64,000 nucleotides of DNA from Hordeum vulgare subsp. vulgare (taxonomy: Eukaryota > Streptophyta > Magnoliopsida > Poales > Poaceae), in the NCBI RefSeq assembly GCF_904849725.1, contig NC_058520.1:534492083-534556082 (forward strand), in the 5' to 3' direction. The number at the start of each line of letters is the position of its first letter. Position 1 is the stretch's first letter. A model generated the notes under the pieces. It worked only from the letters and a program-made list of their open reading frames with translations. It was not told the origin of the DNA and made no database searches. The position numbers were made by a program, and so were the translations under genes. Shown here piece by piece: positions 44,854 through 57,589 of this stretch.

Positions 44854-47800
44854 ATGGGGAGCTTCTGCTCCAAGGGATCGGCGGTGGACAAGTCGCCCAG
44901 CGACACCACGCTTGGCCCCGACCGCGTGATCCACCACCACGAGCGTGGCGCGGTGAAGGAGGAGAGGAAGACGGTGGTGGAGGAGGCTGCTGCCAAGAGG
45001 ACGCACGAGCAGCAGCAGCCGCCACAGCAACCTCCCCAACATCAACAACCACCACAGCATCAACAACCACAACCACCACCACAACAGCAGCAGCAGCAGC
45101 AACAACAGCTTATCTCTGTCCCGGAAACTGCCGCTTCTGGTGCCAGCGTGGGCGCTGGCTCGGCGCCATGGGATGGTGTGCCTTCGCTGGCTCGGAATCC
45201 GTCCCAGAAAGGGATGGGCATGGCGAAAGCTGGTGCTGCCAAGGCAAGTGCCCTACCCATGATCTTAGTTCCCCGTACTTTGCTGTAAATGTGCGTGCAA
45301 TGCAGCTTAATTCATGTGTGGGTCGTCTTATCCGCTAAGAAATGATTTGCTAGTTGCGGATTTGTTACTGTCAATTCAGTTTGTGCTAGCTGTTGTGGCT
45401 GTGTTCTAGGAACTGCAAAGTTATTCCCATAACACTTTTTAGGGGCAGTCGATTATCTACTGGCATATTTACAGAAAGTCAGTTTGTTGCTTCACTTTCA
45501 GTGGTCAATTGCCAGGGACATGTTGTTCGCTGCTGACCCTATCCCGCCTAGGAGTGATTAATTAACAGGGATGTGAACCCAATATAGCCCTGTGAACAAT
45601 CAGCACACATCCTTCAAGTGGGATGCTGCATTGAACCCGATATTTGTGTTGGTTTTGCTGATCGGCAGTCTGTTCTGTACCCCACACCCCACCCCCAGGT
45701 GATCTCGTGGGCTCAGGCCATGGACTATGAAACCTGATATGGCTTGCTATAAACTTGTTATTGTTTGTAGCTGTGTGAGTGCAGTAAACTAGTGAAGGGA
45801 TGATTCAGTACTCTTATTACACTGCAGCTAAGAACACTACAGTGGTACACTAAATGTTGCGTAACTGCAACCTACCACACAAGGTAAATGGAAATTGGTT
45901 TGTAATAATTACTCATTAGGGTTGAGACTAATATTCTCAGCTTGTTGGATTCATGATGCCTTCATTACGACATCTACTGTAATTTGAGCAATTCCAATTG
46001 CGCAAATGAATAATTGTGCCAATTTTTTTGGAGCTTTTACCCTTGCTAAAGAGATTCTTACCTCTCCGCAAAATGTTCCTTCATGTTCACCGCTTTAGAA
46101 TGTTGCTTCTACGTGACAGATTGTTTGACCCTGTACCTATTTCTAATATCTGCAACAGGTTTCGGAAGTTAGCTCAATTCTGGGTAGGGCTGGTACTGTT
46201 GGGCTTGGCAAAGCAGTGGACGTACTAGACACACTTGGCAGTAGCATGACAAATTTGAATTTAAATAGTGGTTTTGGATCAGGCACTACAACAAAGGGCA
46301 ACAAAATATCCATTTTGGCATTTGAGGTTGCTAATACCATAGTGAAAGGTTGCAATTTGATGCGAGCTCTTTCAAAAGAGAGCGTAAAACATTTAAAAGA
46401 AGTGGTGCTTCATTCAGAAGGTGTTCAAAATCTTGTAGCCAAAGATATGGATGAATTGCTCAAGATTGCTGCTGCTGACAAAAGGTTTATTCTGAATCTT
46501 TGCTGCTTTTACCAGTTACTGTTTATTTCGTTCAGAATATGTTGAACCAATAGTATATGAAGAAAGTTGGACCTTAACTTGTGCTATTGTGTCCTTATAA
46601 AGTTTGTTGTTTCCACCAGGGAAGAGTTGAAAGTGTTCTCTACAGAAGTTATTCGCTTTGGAAACCGTTGCAAGGATCCTCAGTGGCACAACTTGGATCG
46701 CTACTTCGACAAGTTCGGTTCATTTTGACCCTTATTTGATGACAATAGCCATTTTTGCAGTGTTAATTTAGCGTCTTTCTGCATCAAACTCTTCCAGAGT
46801 GTCATCAGAACGGACTCCTCAACATCACTTGAAAGAAGAGGCAGAATCAGTGATGCAGAAATTAGTGACTTGTGTTCAATATACAGCTGTAAGTAATGCT
46901 TACTTGCCTTATAAGAGGTATCCCGTAGTGCCATTATTTACTAGGTTCATAATTATAATTTAGCAGACCATAACATAATTAAGAGCGTATTAGTTTCTTC
47001 ACAAATGTTAAGCTGTATATTCCATGAGGACATAGATGGGTCACTGGAACCTGTAGCCTAAATTGGACTAGAGGTTGATGACCAAATTTGTTTGATGGCT
47101 CAGTTTATGAGCAATGAAGCACTCGCTTGATTCCTGGTTGCATGAGTTTTAGGAAATTACACTTCCACCAAGTTCCATGTACAAAAGGTTGCGAGCAAGA
47201 GAAAAAATGTCGCAAAGTTATCTCAGAATGGTTGAATGACATGTTTCTAATAGCAATTTTTTAATACTAGAATGATGTGTATATATCGCCTGCCAATAGC
47301 TTTGGAATAAAATTTTTAATGGAACGTTGGTTGTCATTCTTCTAGCATTTATCCGTTTTTTTTTCTTTTGCACATTATGTTCAAACTGTTGACTTCAGTT
47401 CTTTTATCTTCCAGGAATTATACCATGAAATGCATGCCCTTGACAGATTTGAACAGGACTATCAACGCAAACAGCAGGAAGAGGACGGTTCAAGTGTTGC
47501 CCAAAGAGGTCAGTTTTTTTAGCATGATAGACTGACAGTACATTGGAATTATCCATAGGAATCCTTTGATATTTAAGGCTCCTCTAGTTTGGATGAAGAA
47601 TACTTTGTTGTCTCGTATGGTGGTGTTCTGGTTCCTTTTCAGGCCATCTGAAAAGTTAAGATTGAGTATAATTCTCAGGATATTTACTTATCTAGAATCT
47701 TTCTTTTAAGAGATATGCTTGATGCTATTAGCCACATTTAAATTGCAAATGTATAATTAGGATTGCCATGTTGACACTGACAGTTCAATTGATTATACCT

Positions 47801-50800
47801 AGTTATCTACAGAGTCAAGGTTCTAATGCAGCCATCTCTCACTGCCAAGTGTCTCTAATTAAACTGTCAGTAGGTGGCCACTAGTGTATTTTGATCAATA
47901 TATCTAAGGGCTACCTCCATGGTTGGTATGGCTGCATGACCACACCCAACAAAGTCAAATCAGCCAAAGCTTTGTTCTATGCCCAATTCTCCATCACTTG
48001 TTTTAGTATTGAAGTTCAGTGAGTCAACACCATGGCCTGTTTTTGTATGCGGTGTCCTGCTTGTTAAAATACTTTGTGGTCCAGCCATAAATAAGATGAG
48101 CTATTGAACTGTGAATAGGAATAATCCATATGCAATTGAACCAACTTCCAGTTCCAGAACCTATTGTAATATTTGAAAATGTAACTCCAGCGCACAACTA
48201 CTGCTGCTATCTGCTTTAGGGTTAATATTTAGTGATGTGGGGGCTGTTTGGTTGCCAGTCTTAGCTAGACACGCCAAAGGTGTAGCGTGCCACAACTTTC
48301 TAGAAACATGTTTGGTTCTTTACTAAGGTTCGGCTCGCCACAGCTCGTAGGGGCTTTTGCTGTACAAATTTTCGCCTAAGGTGTGGCGCTCGTTTTAGCT
48401 GCCACACTTTCTGTGGCGCGCCAGACCTGCCTCTGCTTAGGCGTGGCAAACTGAATGCCCAACCAAACAGCCCCGTAATCTCAACTGTTATTACCTGTGT
48501 AATTGATCTTTTTGTTTTCCTTAAAGGAATATTGATATTGCCCTGTAAGCACTAGATTTTGAATGCGCCTACCTCTGGGTAACTATCAGTTCCTTCGAGT
48601 TAACGTATATTTAAAGGAACATTTAATGGTTTATGAGTAGTGTTGTTAACCCTCTTGTTTGCTTTATTTGATAATGATGGTTAATGTTCTGTTCTGTTTG
48701 CAGGTGAGAGCCTGCACATACTAAAGCAGGAGGTCAAGAGCCAACAGAAGCATGTTAAAAGCTTGAAGAAGAAGTCTCTCTGGTCCAAGAATTTGGAAGA
48801 GGTTGGTAGGTAGTTTCATTATAATTCTGTGCTATCAGCAACACCAGTTTTAGGAATGAATGTTCATGTTGATGTTGTCTAGTTCCACTTACTACATGCT
48901 CTGGAGAAATCATACTTGGATTTCCTTGCACAATACTGTTCTTCTAATTCGAGAAATAATACTCTCTTCCTAGGTTATGGAAAAACTTGTAGACATCGTG
49001 CACTTCTTGCATTTGGAGATCCATAATACCTTTGGGTGCTCAGGTAATAAGCTTTGTGATTGCTGTGTCTTTTATAAAACTTGTATGCTCTTGCAGATAT
49101 TGAGCTGTTGTGTAGTTTGTCATTTCTTTAATTTTTTACTGGTTAGATAACATCTCACGAAAAATACACCTTTTATTAATGCGCCATAACTTCAGTTTCA
49201 TCTCCGCTAATCATCTTATGATGCTAGTGGAAATACACCTTTTATTATTGCGCCACAACTTCAGTTTCATCTCCGCCAATGATCTTATGATAAGCATCAC
49301 ACAGACACACACATCTGTAGCATTAGCTCAGAAGTGCTGTTCGCATAACCAAATAAGCTCATTTCAGGTACTTCTGATCAAGCTTTCAAGTTTGTCACCT
49401 CATCTCTGGATTTAGCAATCCTTCTCACCCCCTTCCTCTAAAGAACATATTAGTGTATTCTCGTCATAGAACATTTGCTTGGGTGTGAAATAGTTATTCT
49501 GACCTGTGATGTCGTTACTTGCAGTAGCCACATCAAAATGATACGAGGTGCTTGTTAACTGTGCGATCCCCACAAGATTCCTTTGTATATTTTCCAAATA
49601 AATTGCGAACTTTTTGAGTCATTGCTCATTACCCAGTTGGCATAATTTTTATCTACTCCTTTGTGCCAAAATATAAGACGTTTCTTGACACTATCATAGT
49701 GTCAAAAAACATCTTATATTTTGATACGGAGGGAGTATTGCATGTAGCACACACTACAAGTAACTAAGATGTGCGTAAGACGTGTTGGCAGTGTAGATTT
49801 TTTTCTCGAATATGCACAAGCATGTGTATCATATATTCATAGAAGAAGAGCCAAGGCGGCTAATACAACGCCTTTCGGCACTGTGCCACCCCGAGAGGTT
49901 AGCACCCACATCCACAGTGACAACACCGGCGGCTAACCTGCCTTGTCGAACTCAAGCCAAACAATGGCGAAGAGGACAGACATAGAGCACACAAGCCGTG
50001 TCCCCCGGTATCAAACAGCTCAAAGCGCAACAAAACACCTAACAACAATAGATCGACGCACTCTCCACCCATGGTGCCTAGAAGATCGGCAAGCAGACAA
50101 CGGGAGGTAACCTGACTTGAAGAAGACGCCGCCGAAAAGGTGTTGATGATGGAGTACATAGCGCCCTGGATGCTCATGTCCACAACAACAACCCGCACAT
50201 GACAACCTAGCACCCCAAGTCTCACCGCCGAGGCGAGCGAGGCAACCTACCCATCGCTCCTCCGGACGACACCCCAAGCACCTAGGCAACGCCTCCAGGA
50301 AGGGGACGATGTTTAGACGCCGCTGCTGCCTGGCCCGGCGAACCGAGCCTAGGGTTTCCTCTGGTGTCAGAAGAGGGGATGGACATGGCCGCCATGACAA
50401 CGCCCCCAGGGAGGAGACGGCACGGACAAGTGTCGTTGTTGCTCGCAGCCGCACCGGATTTCTCCTCTGCCATGTCCATCAAAATTCCGGTGCGCAACAA
50501 AGTAGAGGGGGGGGGGGGGGAGCAGCCACCTTGGGCCATCACCGTGAAGAGGGTGGAGTTGGATGCCGGCGCGCCGCCAAGCACCCACCATCGCGCCAGC
50601 CAACAGGCGCGTCCACCACAGCCCTTGGTCGAGGGAGACCAAGGCATGCATAAGAGCATCTCTAGTAGAACCCTCAAACCCTTAAATCTAAAACCAGTTT
50701 TAAGGGTTGAGAATTGTCCATTTTTGACACTTTTAAGGGTTGAAAAACAGGGGCAAAGACTAGAACCCTCAAACCCAACCCTTATAACGGAATATTCCCG

Positions 50801-53800
50801 GGAGGCGAAGCGGCGGCCGGGGCGCGGTGGGCGGCGGGGCGCGGCGGGGCGGCGGCCGGGGCGCGGAGGGGCGGCGGGGCGACGGCCGGGGCACGGAGGG
50901 AGTGCAGGGCGGCGGCCGGGGCGCGGGGGGAGGCGGGGCGGCGGCGGCCGAGGCGACTTCCTCGCACATGTGGGGAACCAACTGCCTACCGCGCGAGGTG
51001 GGAAGTGAAGTACGGGTTGGGGGCAGTTTTCCCGCCCAACCCTTACTTCTACAGGTTGGGAAGGGGTTTGAGGGTTGGACCTCCAATTTTTTTTACGGGT
51101 TTAAGGGTTCTAGTCTACGCCGTTTTTCCGATGAAAACTGTAAAAAAGCGGTTATTTTTAAGGGTTTGAGGGTTTGAGGGCTCTACTAGAGATGCTCTAA
51201 GAGCATTTCTAGTAGAACCCTCAAACCCTTAAATCTAAAACCAGTTTTAAGGGTTGAGAATTGCCCATTTTTGACACTTTTAAGGGTTGAAAAACAGGGG
51301 CAAAGACTAGAACCCTCAAACCCAACCCTTATAACGGAACTTAAAACTGTCATTTGGCATTGCATAATTTTCACTAGAAAAACATAATAAACCTTCAAAC
51401 AAACACGGAAATAAAGATCATTGATGCATGGTTTAATAGTTTTTACATCACACAATCATCATCTTCCCCCTCTCATCGGCACCCATCACCAAAAAGTTGC
51501 ACTTGGCGCCATTTCCTAGACCACTTCCACGTCCATCAAGCACCTCCATTGTCGCCGGTGGTGGAGTCATCCACACCACCATCGCCACCACCACTCATCG
51601 GAGTGTCACCTCGAAGAGTAGAGGACGCACCACGGAATATCCTCTTCCTCTCTGCGATGTCGTCCTTGTAGTCCTTCCACCATTGCAATTGTTCTTGATC
51701 CATGTCCTTCTTGGACATCATCATGTGCTCCTTCTCTTCCACCATGAGTTCTTTCCATACCTTTGCCTCTTTCACCTTGATCATCCTCTCCTCCAAGTCG
51801 GCCTTGCGCTTTGCTTCTTCACGTTTTGCTTCAACTTGTGCAAGCTTGACCTCTTTCTTCTTCTCGGTGATAAGAATCTTCGTCTCCAATGTCTTCCTTG
51901 TCAATTCCTCTCTTGCCTTCATCATTTGCTCCATCTTCTCCCTTAGGCTTGATGCCTCTCCTTCCATCTTCACCCTTTGCTTGCCCTTCTTGGTTCCCTC
52001 GGGCTTGCCCAAGTTCCTCCGCGTCTTGAAGGATGTCCATGAACGAGGATGGGGTTGCCATTTCCTCGAACACCTCGTGCGCGGCGGGAGGAGGTTCGGC
52101 AACGGCGGCGGCCGGGGCCGCGGGCTTCTTCCGCGCCGCGACCTTCTTCCGCTTCGGGGACGCGCTGGCGGCCTTGGAGGAAGCCCCTCGTGGCCCACGG
52201 GAGGAGACCTTCGGCCGGCTCTTCTTGACGGGGGCGGGCGCGGCGGCGGCCGGGGCGGGAGGAGGCGGTGCGAGTCCCGCCCGCCGCCGCTTGGCCCCGA
52301 CGTGGGTCGCCGCCACCACGTCGGCCACGGTGGCTGGGGCGGGGGCGGCTGGCGCGGCGGCGGTGGCCGGACGCGGGAGGAGCTGGGAGGCGGGGCAGTT
52401 TTTCCCTCCCGCGCGATGTGTGAAGTGGAGTGCGGGTTGGGCGCGATGTGTGAAGTGGAGTGCGGGTTGGGGGGAGTTTTCCCTCCCAACCCTCACTTCT
52501 ACAGGCTGGGAAGGGGTTTGAGGGTTGGACCTCTATTTTTTTTAAGGGTTTAAAGGTTCTAGTCTACGCCGTTTTTCCGATGAAAACTGTAAAAAAGCGG
52601 TTATTTTTAAGGGTTTGAGGGTTTGAGGGCTCTACTAGAGATGCTCTAAACTCATTACAACCTCGCGGCCCTCACAGCCAAGGAATGCACCGACGCCGCA
52701 GCACGTCAGCCGTGATGCCAGGCCAACCACCTCGTCGCGCCTCGGTCTTGGAGAGAAGAAGGTGAGTCCACCACGGCCTGGGGTCGCTGCCGAGCAACTC
52801 CAACAGGAGCCCCGGCGCCGCCTGCAGCCCAGACGGGCAGATCTGGCCGAGCCAGCCATGCGCAGCCCGTGCCTGCAAGCTGCACCGCCAGGCCCCGCTT
52901 TGCTCCCGCTCCACCTGTCCACCACCGAGCCGCGCAGCCCCTGCCCCCATGGTCACCACGCCAGATGAGGATGAGAACCAGGGAGCCGCCACGGCAAGAC
53001 CACTGTCGTGCGCCGCCAGATCCGGCTGCCACGCTGCCCTTGCAGCCGCCGCAACCGGCACATTCCCGCCAGGTCCCGAGGCCGCCGCCCCGGCGTCCAC
53101 CCGCCGCCAGGAGTGCCTCGTCCTGGGCCGACGCGCTGCGCCAACATGGGCTCCCGCCGCACGGGCTTTTGCCCGCTGACGTTGCCTAGCGGCGGCGAGA
53201 GGAGGGGCGAGAGTAGGGGGGTGGCGGCGGCAACACTAGGGTTTGCTCGAGCCGCCCCCTGGGGAGCGACGCGGGCTAAACTTTTCTCGCTTTTTTATCA
53301 CTGACCGGGGATGTGCCGCAGTGTAGATTTATGCTATGGGACATTATGATCTCATTGATCATTGACATAGAAGACATGGTCTATTGTTTGACTTATTAAA
53401 GCTACAACTATGCTATCTCCGGTTAAAGATGTTGCCTTGTGACCATCAGGTCACCGGTTCAAGTCCTGGAAACAGCCTCTTGCAGAAATGTAGGGAAAGG
53501 CTGCATACAATAGATCAAAAGTGGTCGGACCCTTCCCCGGACCCTGATGCACCGGGCTGCCCTTTTTTTTATGCTAACTCCAGTTACAGATTGGCATGTT
53601 CATGCAAATAAGTTAAACTTCCAATTTTCTTATGTATTTTGCATTGCTTACGACTTGTGCTTCTACCAATCTATAGATAATGAAGAATCACAGGAACCTA
53701 CTAAACGACGTAATAGATTGGGTCCAGCTGGACTTGCGCTGCATTATGCCAATATCATCAGTCAGATCGATGCTCTTGTAAGTTCATCAGACACCACCGG

Positions 53801-55138
53801 ATACCCTAATTTTTATGTGGCCTGAAAATAAATTCATCGTCATTTTTCTGTACCAGCAGACAGTTTGATGCATTAGTGTGCCATTTTTGTATGACATATC
53901 CCATATCCCTCAAACTAACATGAGTTAGTTAATGGTGCTTTGCATTACAAGAAAGGAATCAATGTTACAGTAGTGGGATATTTATTACATTTTCATGTCT
54001 GTGCAGTTTGATGTTGTTGTGCTAACTGCTAGCAAAGATCTCAACCTGTTGCTTTTCTCTGGCAATCTAACAAGGGTTAGTCTATTGGCAGGTTTCTCGC
54101 TCAACTTCTGTTCCTCCAAACACAAGGGATTCATTATACCAGAGTTTGCCACCGACCATAAAATCTGCCCTCCGTTCTAAGATACATTCATCTGGAGTTA
54201 AGGAAGAGGTATGGAAGAGTGCACCCAACATATTCAATAGTGACACTGACTTTATGAGTAGAGAATAAAGTAGTCTGCAAAAGTCAACACGTTGCCATGG
54301 TTTACATATGACTCTATGATTGATGTAATATTGTACTGATTTGGTACAGCTTACCGTTTCTCAAATCAAAGCGGAAATGGAGAAGACATTACGGTGGCTT
54401 GTCCCGGTTGCAAATAACACCACCAAGTAATCTAAGCTACCCTCATATAACTAATTACATCCATTTCATTACTTTTTGTTACTGATGATATGTGATTGTT
54501 TGTGCATTTCAGGGCTCATCATGGTTTTGGTTGGGTTGGAGAGTGGGCAAATACAGGGTTAGTAAACCTCATTCAAATTTGAACAGTACTAATTTAAAAG
54601 TGGGATTTTGAAGAATGATCTTTTTGTCTTATGCAGGTCAGAGGTGAACTGCAAGCCGACAGGGCATATGGACCTTACCCGAATTGAGACACTGCATCAT
54701 GCTGACAGGGACAAGACCGAAGGGCATATCCTTGAGCTTGTCGTATCGCTTCAGCATCTCATCAGTCAATCCAGAGCCGCTAACGGCGAGCGATCTCCCA
54801 TCAAGTCTCCTGTTCGATCTCCTACACAAAGGGGCTCTTCAATCACATTGTCTCCAAACAAAGCCAGCAGTTCATCACCTGCTCTGACACAACAAGAACA
54901 AGAGATGCTAAGGGATGTCAAGTACAGGAAATTCGTTCCTGGTATAAGCAAAAGCCAAGAGTTTGACACAAAGGCAAGACATATGAAGCAAAGCAGGTTG
55001 ATCAAAAGTAACAGCCATTCACCAAGCAGTGGTAACAGGAAAGAATTTCTTTCGATCAGGAGTCTGCTTCCTGTCATCGACTTTGAAATCGATAGGACCA
55101 AAGCTCTGGATATGATCGATAATCTAAAAGTGCAGTGA
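44854..55138 (+). CDS. PSK SIMULATOR-like protein (DUF3475/DUF668), 12 exons
   Basis: PSI proteins promote growth and act with phytosulfokine signalling. Exons: 44854-45243, 46159-46484, 46620-46712, 46798-46888, 47415-47508, 48704-48801, 48974-49043, 53677-53777, 54092-54208, 54350-54426, 54513-54557, 54637-55138. The joined frame is 667 residues. It starts MGSFCSKG (Gly2 N-myristoylation, Cys5 possible palmitoylation), so membrane attachment is likely. Residues 51-85 are a Q/P/H-rich tract ending in nine Gln. DUF3475 is at about 178-245 ([20 protein letters not shown]). Residues 245-390 are helical/charged, and DUF668 is at about 398-490 ([33 protein letters not shown]). A Ser-rich tail follows. 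Intron 1 is GC-AG (AAG|GCAAGT); the others are GT-AG. Intron 7 (4.6 kb) is a TE nest. No disabling change was seen. The family is certain; which PSI paralogue is not. Confidence 0.9.
48240..48474. mobile_element. MITE in PSI-like intron 5
   Basis: Inverted termini GGGGCTGTTTGGTTG / CAACCAAACAGCCCC (one mismatch allowed), 235 bp. The interior repeats gccacacctt/aggtgtggcg-type words in both orientations. The target duplication is unclear, so superfamily is open. Confidence 0.65.
49162..49299 (+). repeat. 69-bp tandem duplication in PSI-like intron 7
   Basis: Two adjacent copies of a 69-bp unit starting AAATACACCTTTTATTA, differing at about six sites. Confidence 0.85.
49656..49735. mobile_element. 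short Stowaway-type MITE (80 bp)
   Basis: Near-perfect hairpin: CTCCTTTGTGCCAAAATATA ... TATTTTGATACGGAGGGAG, with TGACACTATCATAGTGTCA at the centre and TA at both sides (49654-49655, 49736-49737). Confidence 0.85.
50654..51197. mobile_element. Harbinger deletion derivative A
   Basis: Termini GAGCATCTCTAGTAGAACCC / GGGCTCTACTAGAGATGCTC with TAA at 50651-50653 and 51198-51200. Ends (about 150 bp each) are nearly identical to element B, but the coding interior is replaced by GC-rich repeats of ggcggggcg words. 544 bp. Confidence 0.8.
51201..52646 (-). mobile_element. Harbinger element B with coding remnant
   Basis: Left terminus GAGCATTTCTAGTAGAACCC, right terminus GGGCTCTACTAGAGATGCTC, TAA at 51198-51200 and 52647-52649. 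It shares the 51198-51200 TAA with element A. 1,446 bp, with one minus-strand coding region and no transposase. Confidence 0.8.
51536..52480 (-). pseudogene. NAM-associated-domain-like accessory protein of the Harbinger element
   Basis: The minus strand reads, in one frame, an Ala/Pro/Lys-rich region ([33 protein letters not shown]) ending [14 protein letters not shown]. It then continues in the next frame with [40 protein letters not shown] and [20 protein letters not shown]. The frameshift is near 52015. The charged helical C-terminus resembles the NAM-associated domain proteins common in grass DNA elements. A 21-bp segment is duplicated near 52410-52460 (PALHFTHRA twice). Confidence 0.55.
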
Positions 55139-55640
55139 GGAGTCGAAATAGATGGGTGCCAAGTCCTGGGTACTTTGATGCAATTTGTGATCTTAAAAAT
55201 CCATATTGCTCGAAGTATACATCAGATCTGCCGAGCCGTTTGTCATGTGCCCGCAGCGAAGGCGTGCCGATTTGGAGGCACCAAGAGAGGGACGGGTGGT
55301 CTGGGATCAGGGCTAGCTTTGTATGATATGGGGTGAAAAGGAAAGGGAAATTTTATTGTAAAAAGCAATTTGTTGTGTTTGTGAGCTCTTGTACAAGGAA
55401 TGCAAGTTTTGATGGAGAAGGGACACCAAAGATCCCAGTGTCGCATTGTGCGACCAAACAATTGACAGGCATGCTGACATTTGTTGCGTGTTCGTGTTTT
55501 TTTTGCCAAGTGCTCCTTCTGAGCCCTGGAGGGACATGACCTCATCGCCGGGGTAAGAGATGATGCTTCATCTGGAGCAGCAGCAACTCCTTTTTTGAAC
55601 AACAGCACCATGGTTCTAAATCCAAATCTTCTTAGATTTG
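55139..55640 (+). other. 3' UTR region of the PSI-like gene
   Basis: Non-coding sequence after the stop at 55136-55138, moderately AT-rich with T runs (aaaaagcaatttgttgtgtttg). No exact poly(A) site was chosen. Confidence 0.45.
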
Positions 55641-56783
55641 TGGTACACATGTATGATTGATGTGTGGGAGTCCGCAGCTTCTCCACTTCAGGATCAGACG
55701 AACAATGTGTTCATCGGATGCCTTCACCTAACTGCTTAATGGAAAAATTGCATAAGGCAAACTTAGTTTGATAAGTTTGCACTCAGAGATCTTTAGCTGA
55801 ACTCTTAAATTATAACTCGTTTCCTCAAACCTGAACTCTTCAAATACGAGGAGTTAAGAAAAATGCAGAGCTAACTGGACTCTCAAACGTAACTCGTGAA
55901 ATGTATTAGACCCTATATGAAAGTCTCTTCCTCTCTTCCTCGGTGAACTTTCCCTCCAAGAAGGGCACTTTCCCTCTTCCTCTTCCTTTTCCTTCTCCCT
56001 TATTCCTACCACGCGGTCAATGATGATTTCTTTTTTCTTCTCCCTTCTTCCTTCCACGCGACCAATGATGTTTTTAGGCGATATATGATGTCCAGGAGCT
56101 AGCTAGAGCCTAGGTAGATGACCTGCAAAAGCAATCTGATGAAGGCTCATCGAGTGCGTCCTATGCATTCAAGGAAGGAGTCGAGAAAGCTGATGAAATT
56201 CGTCCTCCAGAGACCATGGTTTGGGTAATTGTACATCTGAATGGGTTCTTCTCCTCTTCTTTCTCCTTGTGGCTTGTGGCGTGGTCCGAGACGCAACAAT
56301 TCGCAGTGGCGGTGGCCGACGACCATGTAGGTGCTCCTGTGTAGGTTGGTCTGTACATGATGTTGTATGTGTTGTCCTGCTACGTCCATGGGCGGGGACG
56401 GAGGGGAGCAGTGTGGTCGTGGTCGGGATGACGGTGAGCAGCGTTACGCCCCGCTTGGTTTAGGTGTATTTATATTCACTTGTATTTATTTTACAGGTGT
56501 ATAATACTGGTCATATTTAGTTTTCAACTGGAAAGAAAAACGATCGACGGAGATCTGTATATTTTACACCGGTATCGGATTGAGAAACGCTAATCCAATC
56601 ACGGCCTTAGTGGCCGGAACGCCAAGAATTCAAAGGAAATGTTTGGCAAAATTTCACTGAAATTTGCCGGTCGGAGGTCGCGGGGTGGCTGACAGAGGCG
56701 AGGAATGCAGCAGCGGTAGCATGGGCGTGGAGGCGAGTGAAGGGATTTTTTTATTTTTTTTCTTAGACTTGTGTTCGCTCTCA
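55641..56783. other. non-coding stretch
   Basis: No gene or clear element ends. 55920-56050 is a pyrimidine-rich stretch (ttccctcttcctcttcc). Confidence 0.35.
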
Positions 56784-57053
56784 GGCTTCTCGTAATAGAA
56801 GTATCATAGGTAGTATGCATGTCAACTACGTAATTTTGATGAGGTGACATAGAATTAAATGAAGAAAAAAGTGTTAAATATCATATCATGATACGGTATC
56901 ATATTAAATGATATGCTACTATGTGTCTTGCATGACAATAAATGAACCACATTATGATACTAACACATGATACTATGCATTACGGTTGTGGTATCATACA
57001 CTAGTATCATATGCATGATACTAGTATATGATACTACTCATTACAACCAACCT
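56784..57053. mobile_element. MITE rich in GTATCATA/TATGATAC
   Basis: Left part TCTCGTAATAGAAGTATCAT and right part, inward, TTGTAATGAGTAGTATCATA are imperfect inverted repeats. The interior alternates atgatac and gtatcat. About 270 bp; ends approximate. Confidence 0.45.
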
Positions 57054-57589
57054 CACGCTTCTCCTCAAATATTCGAGGGATTAAACATGTTAAGGGTTTG
57101 GTTAAGAGCGCCTTAACTACTTAAAAAGAATATTTTGAATAGTCGAGCCCTTTTGGAGTTTGGCTAGAGATGCTCTTACACGCACCAGCAAAATGCCACA
57201 CAACAGCACCAAATGTAGATAGAGTGATACCAGTAATCAGTCAAACACATTAGGTCTACAAAGCTACCAGTTGCTTAATGGCGTGCAAAACAAAAATAAA
57301 ATACCCTAGCAAATACTGATTATGTTCCATAACATTTGGGTTTTCTAAAAGTCAACTATGTTATGTTTGCCCGTGTCTATAGAAAAGAAATATCAAAATC
57401 CAGAATACAAAATTATTATCATTAGATTCATCATGAAGTGTATTATATTTACTTTTATTTAGTATTTTAGATGTTGATAGTTTATTTATGAACATGGTCA
57501 AATGCAGGCTTGTTTTTTTACCTGCGCAAAAAAAAATGTAGGCTTGTTTCAACGTCATCAAATGTTCGACGGATATTTTAACTTTTGCA

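Larger units (their letters stand above)
49801..53317 (-). mobile_element. LINE-like retroposon, antisense, in PSI-like intron 7
   Basis: A 13-bp direct repeat GCAGTGTAGATTT flanks the insertion (49788-49800 and 53318-53330). A T run right after the left copy is an antisense poly(A) tail. Long variable duplication plus poly(A) are LINE hallmarks. About 1.5 kb remains after removing the two Harbinger elements; frames are Ala/Gly/Pro-rich (for example 53100-52672) with no reverse transcriptase, so it is a non-autonomous or internally deleted copy. Confidence 0.65.

Noticed and set aside
49899..50677. Overlapping minus-strand frames as exons of a host gene
   Set aside because: They fall inside the LINE-like insertion with a 13-bp duplication, within intron 7 of the PSI-like gene.
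23670..55138. Functional link between the phytosulfokine-receptor-like LRR piece and the PSI-like gene
   Set aside because: The LRR piece is transposon cargo without a kinase domain. Their being 20 kb apart is most simply chance.
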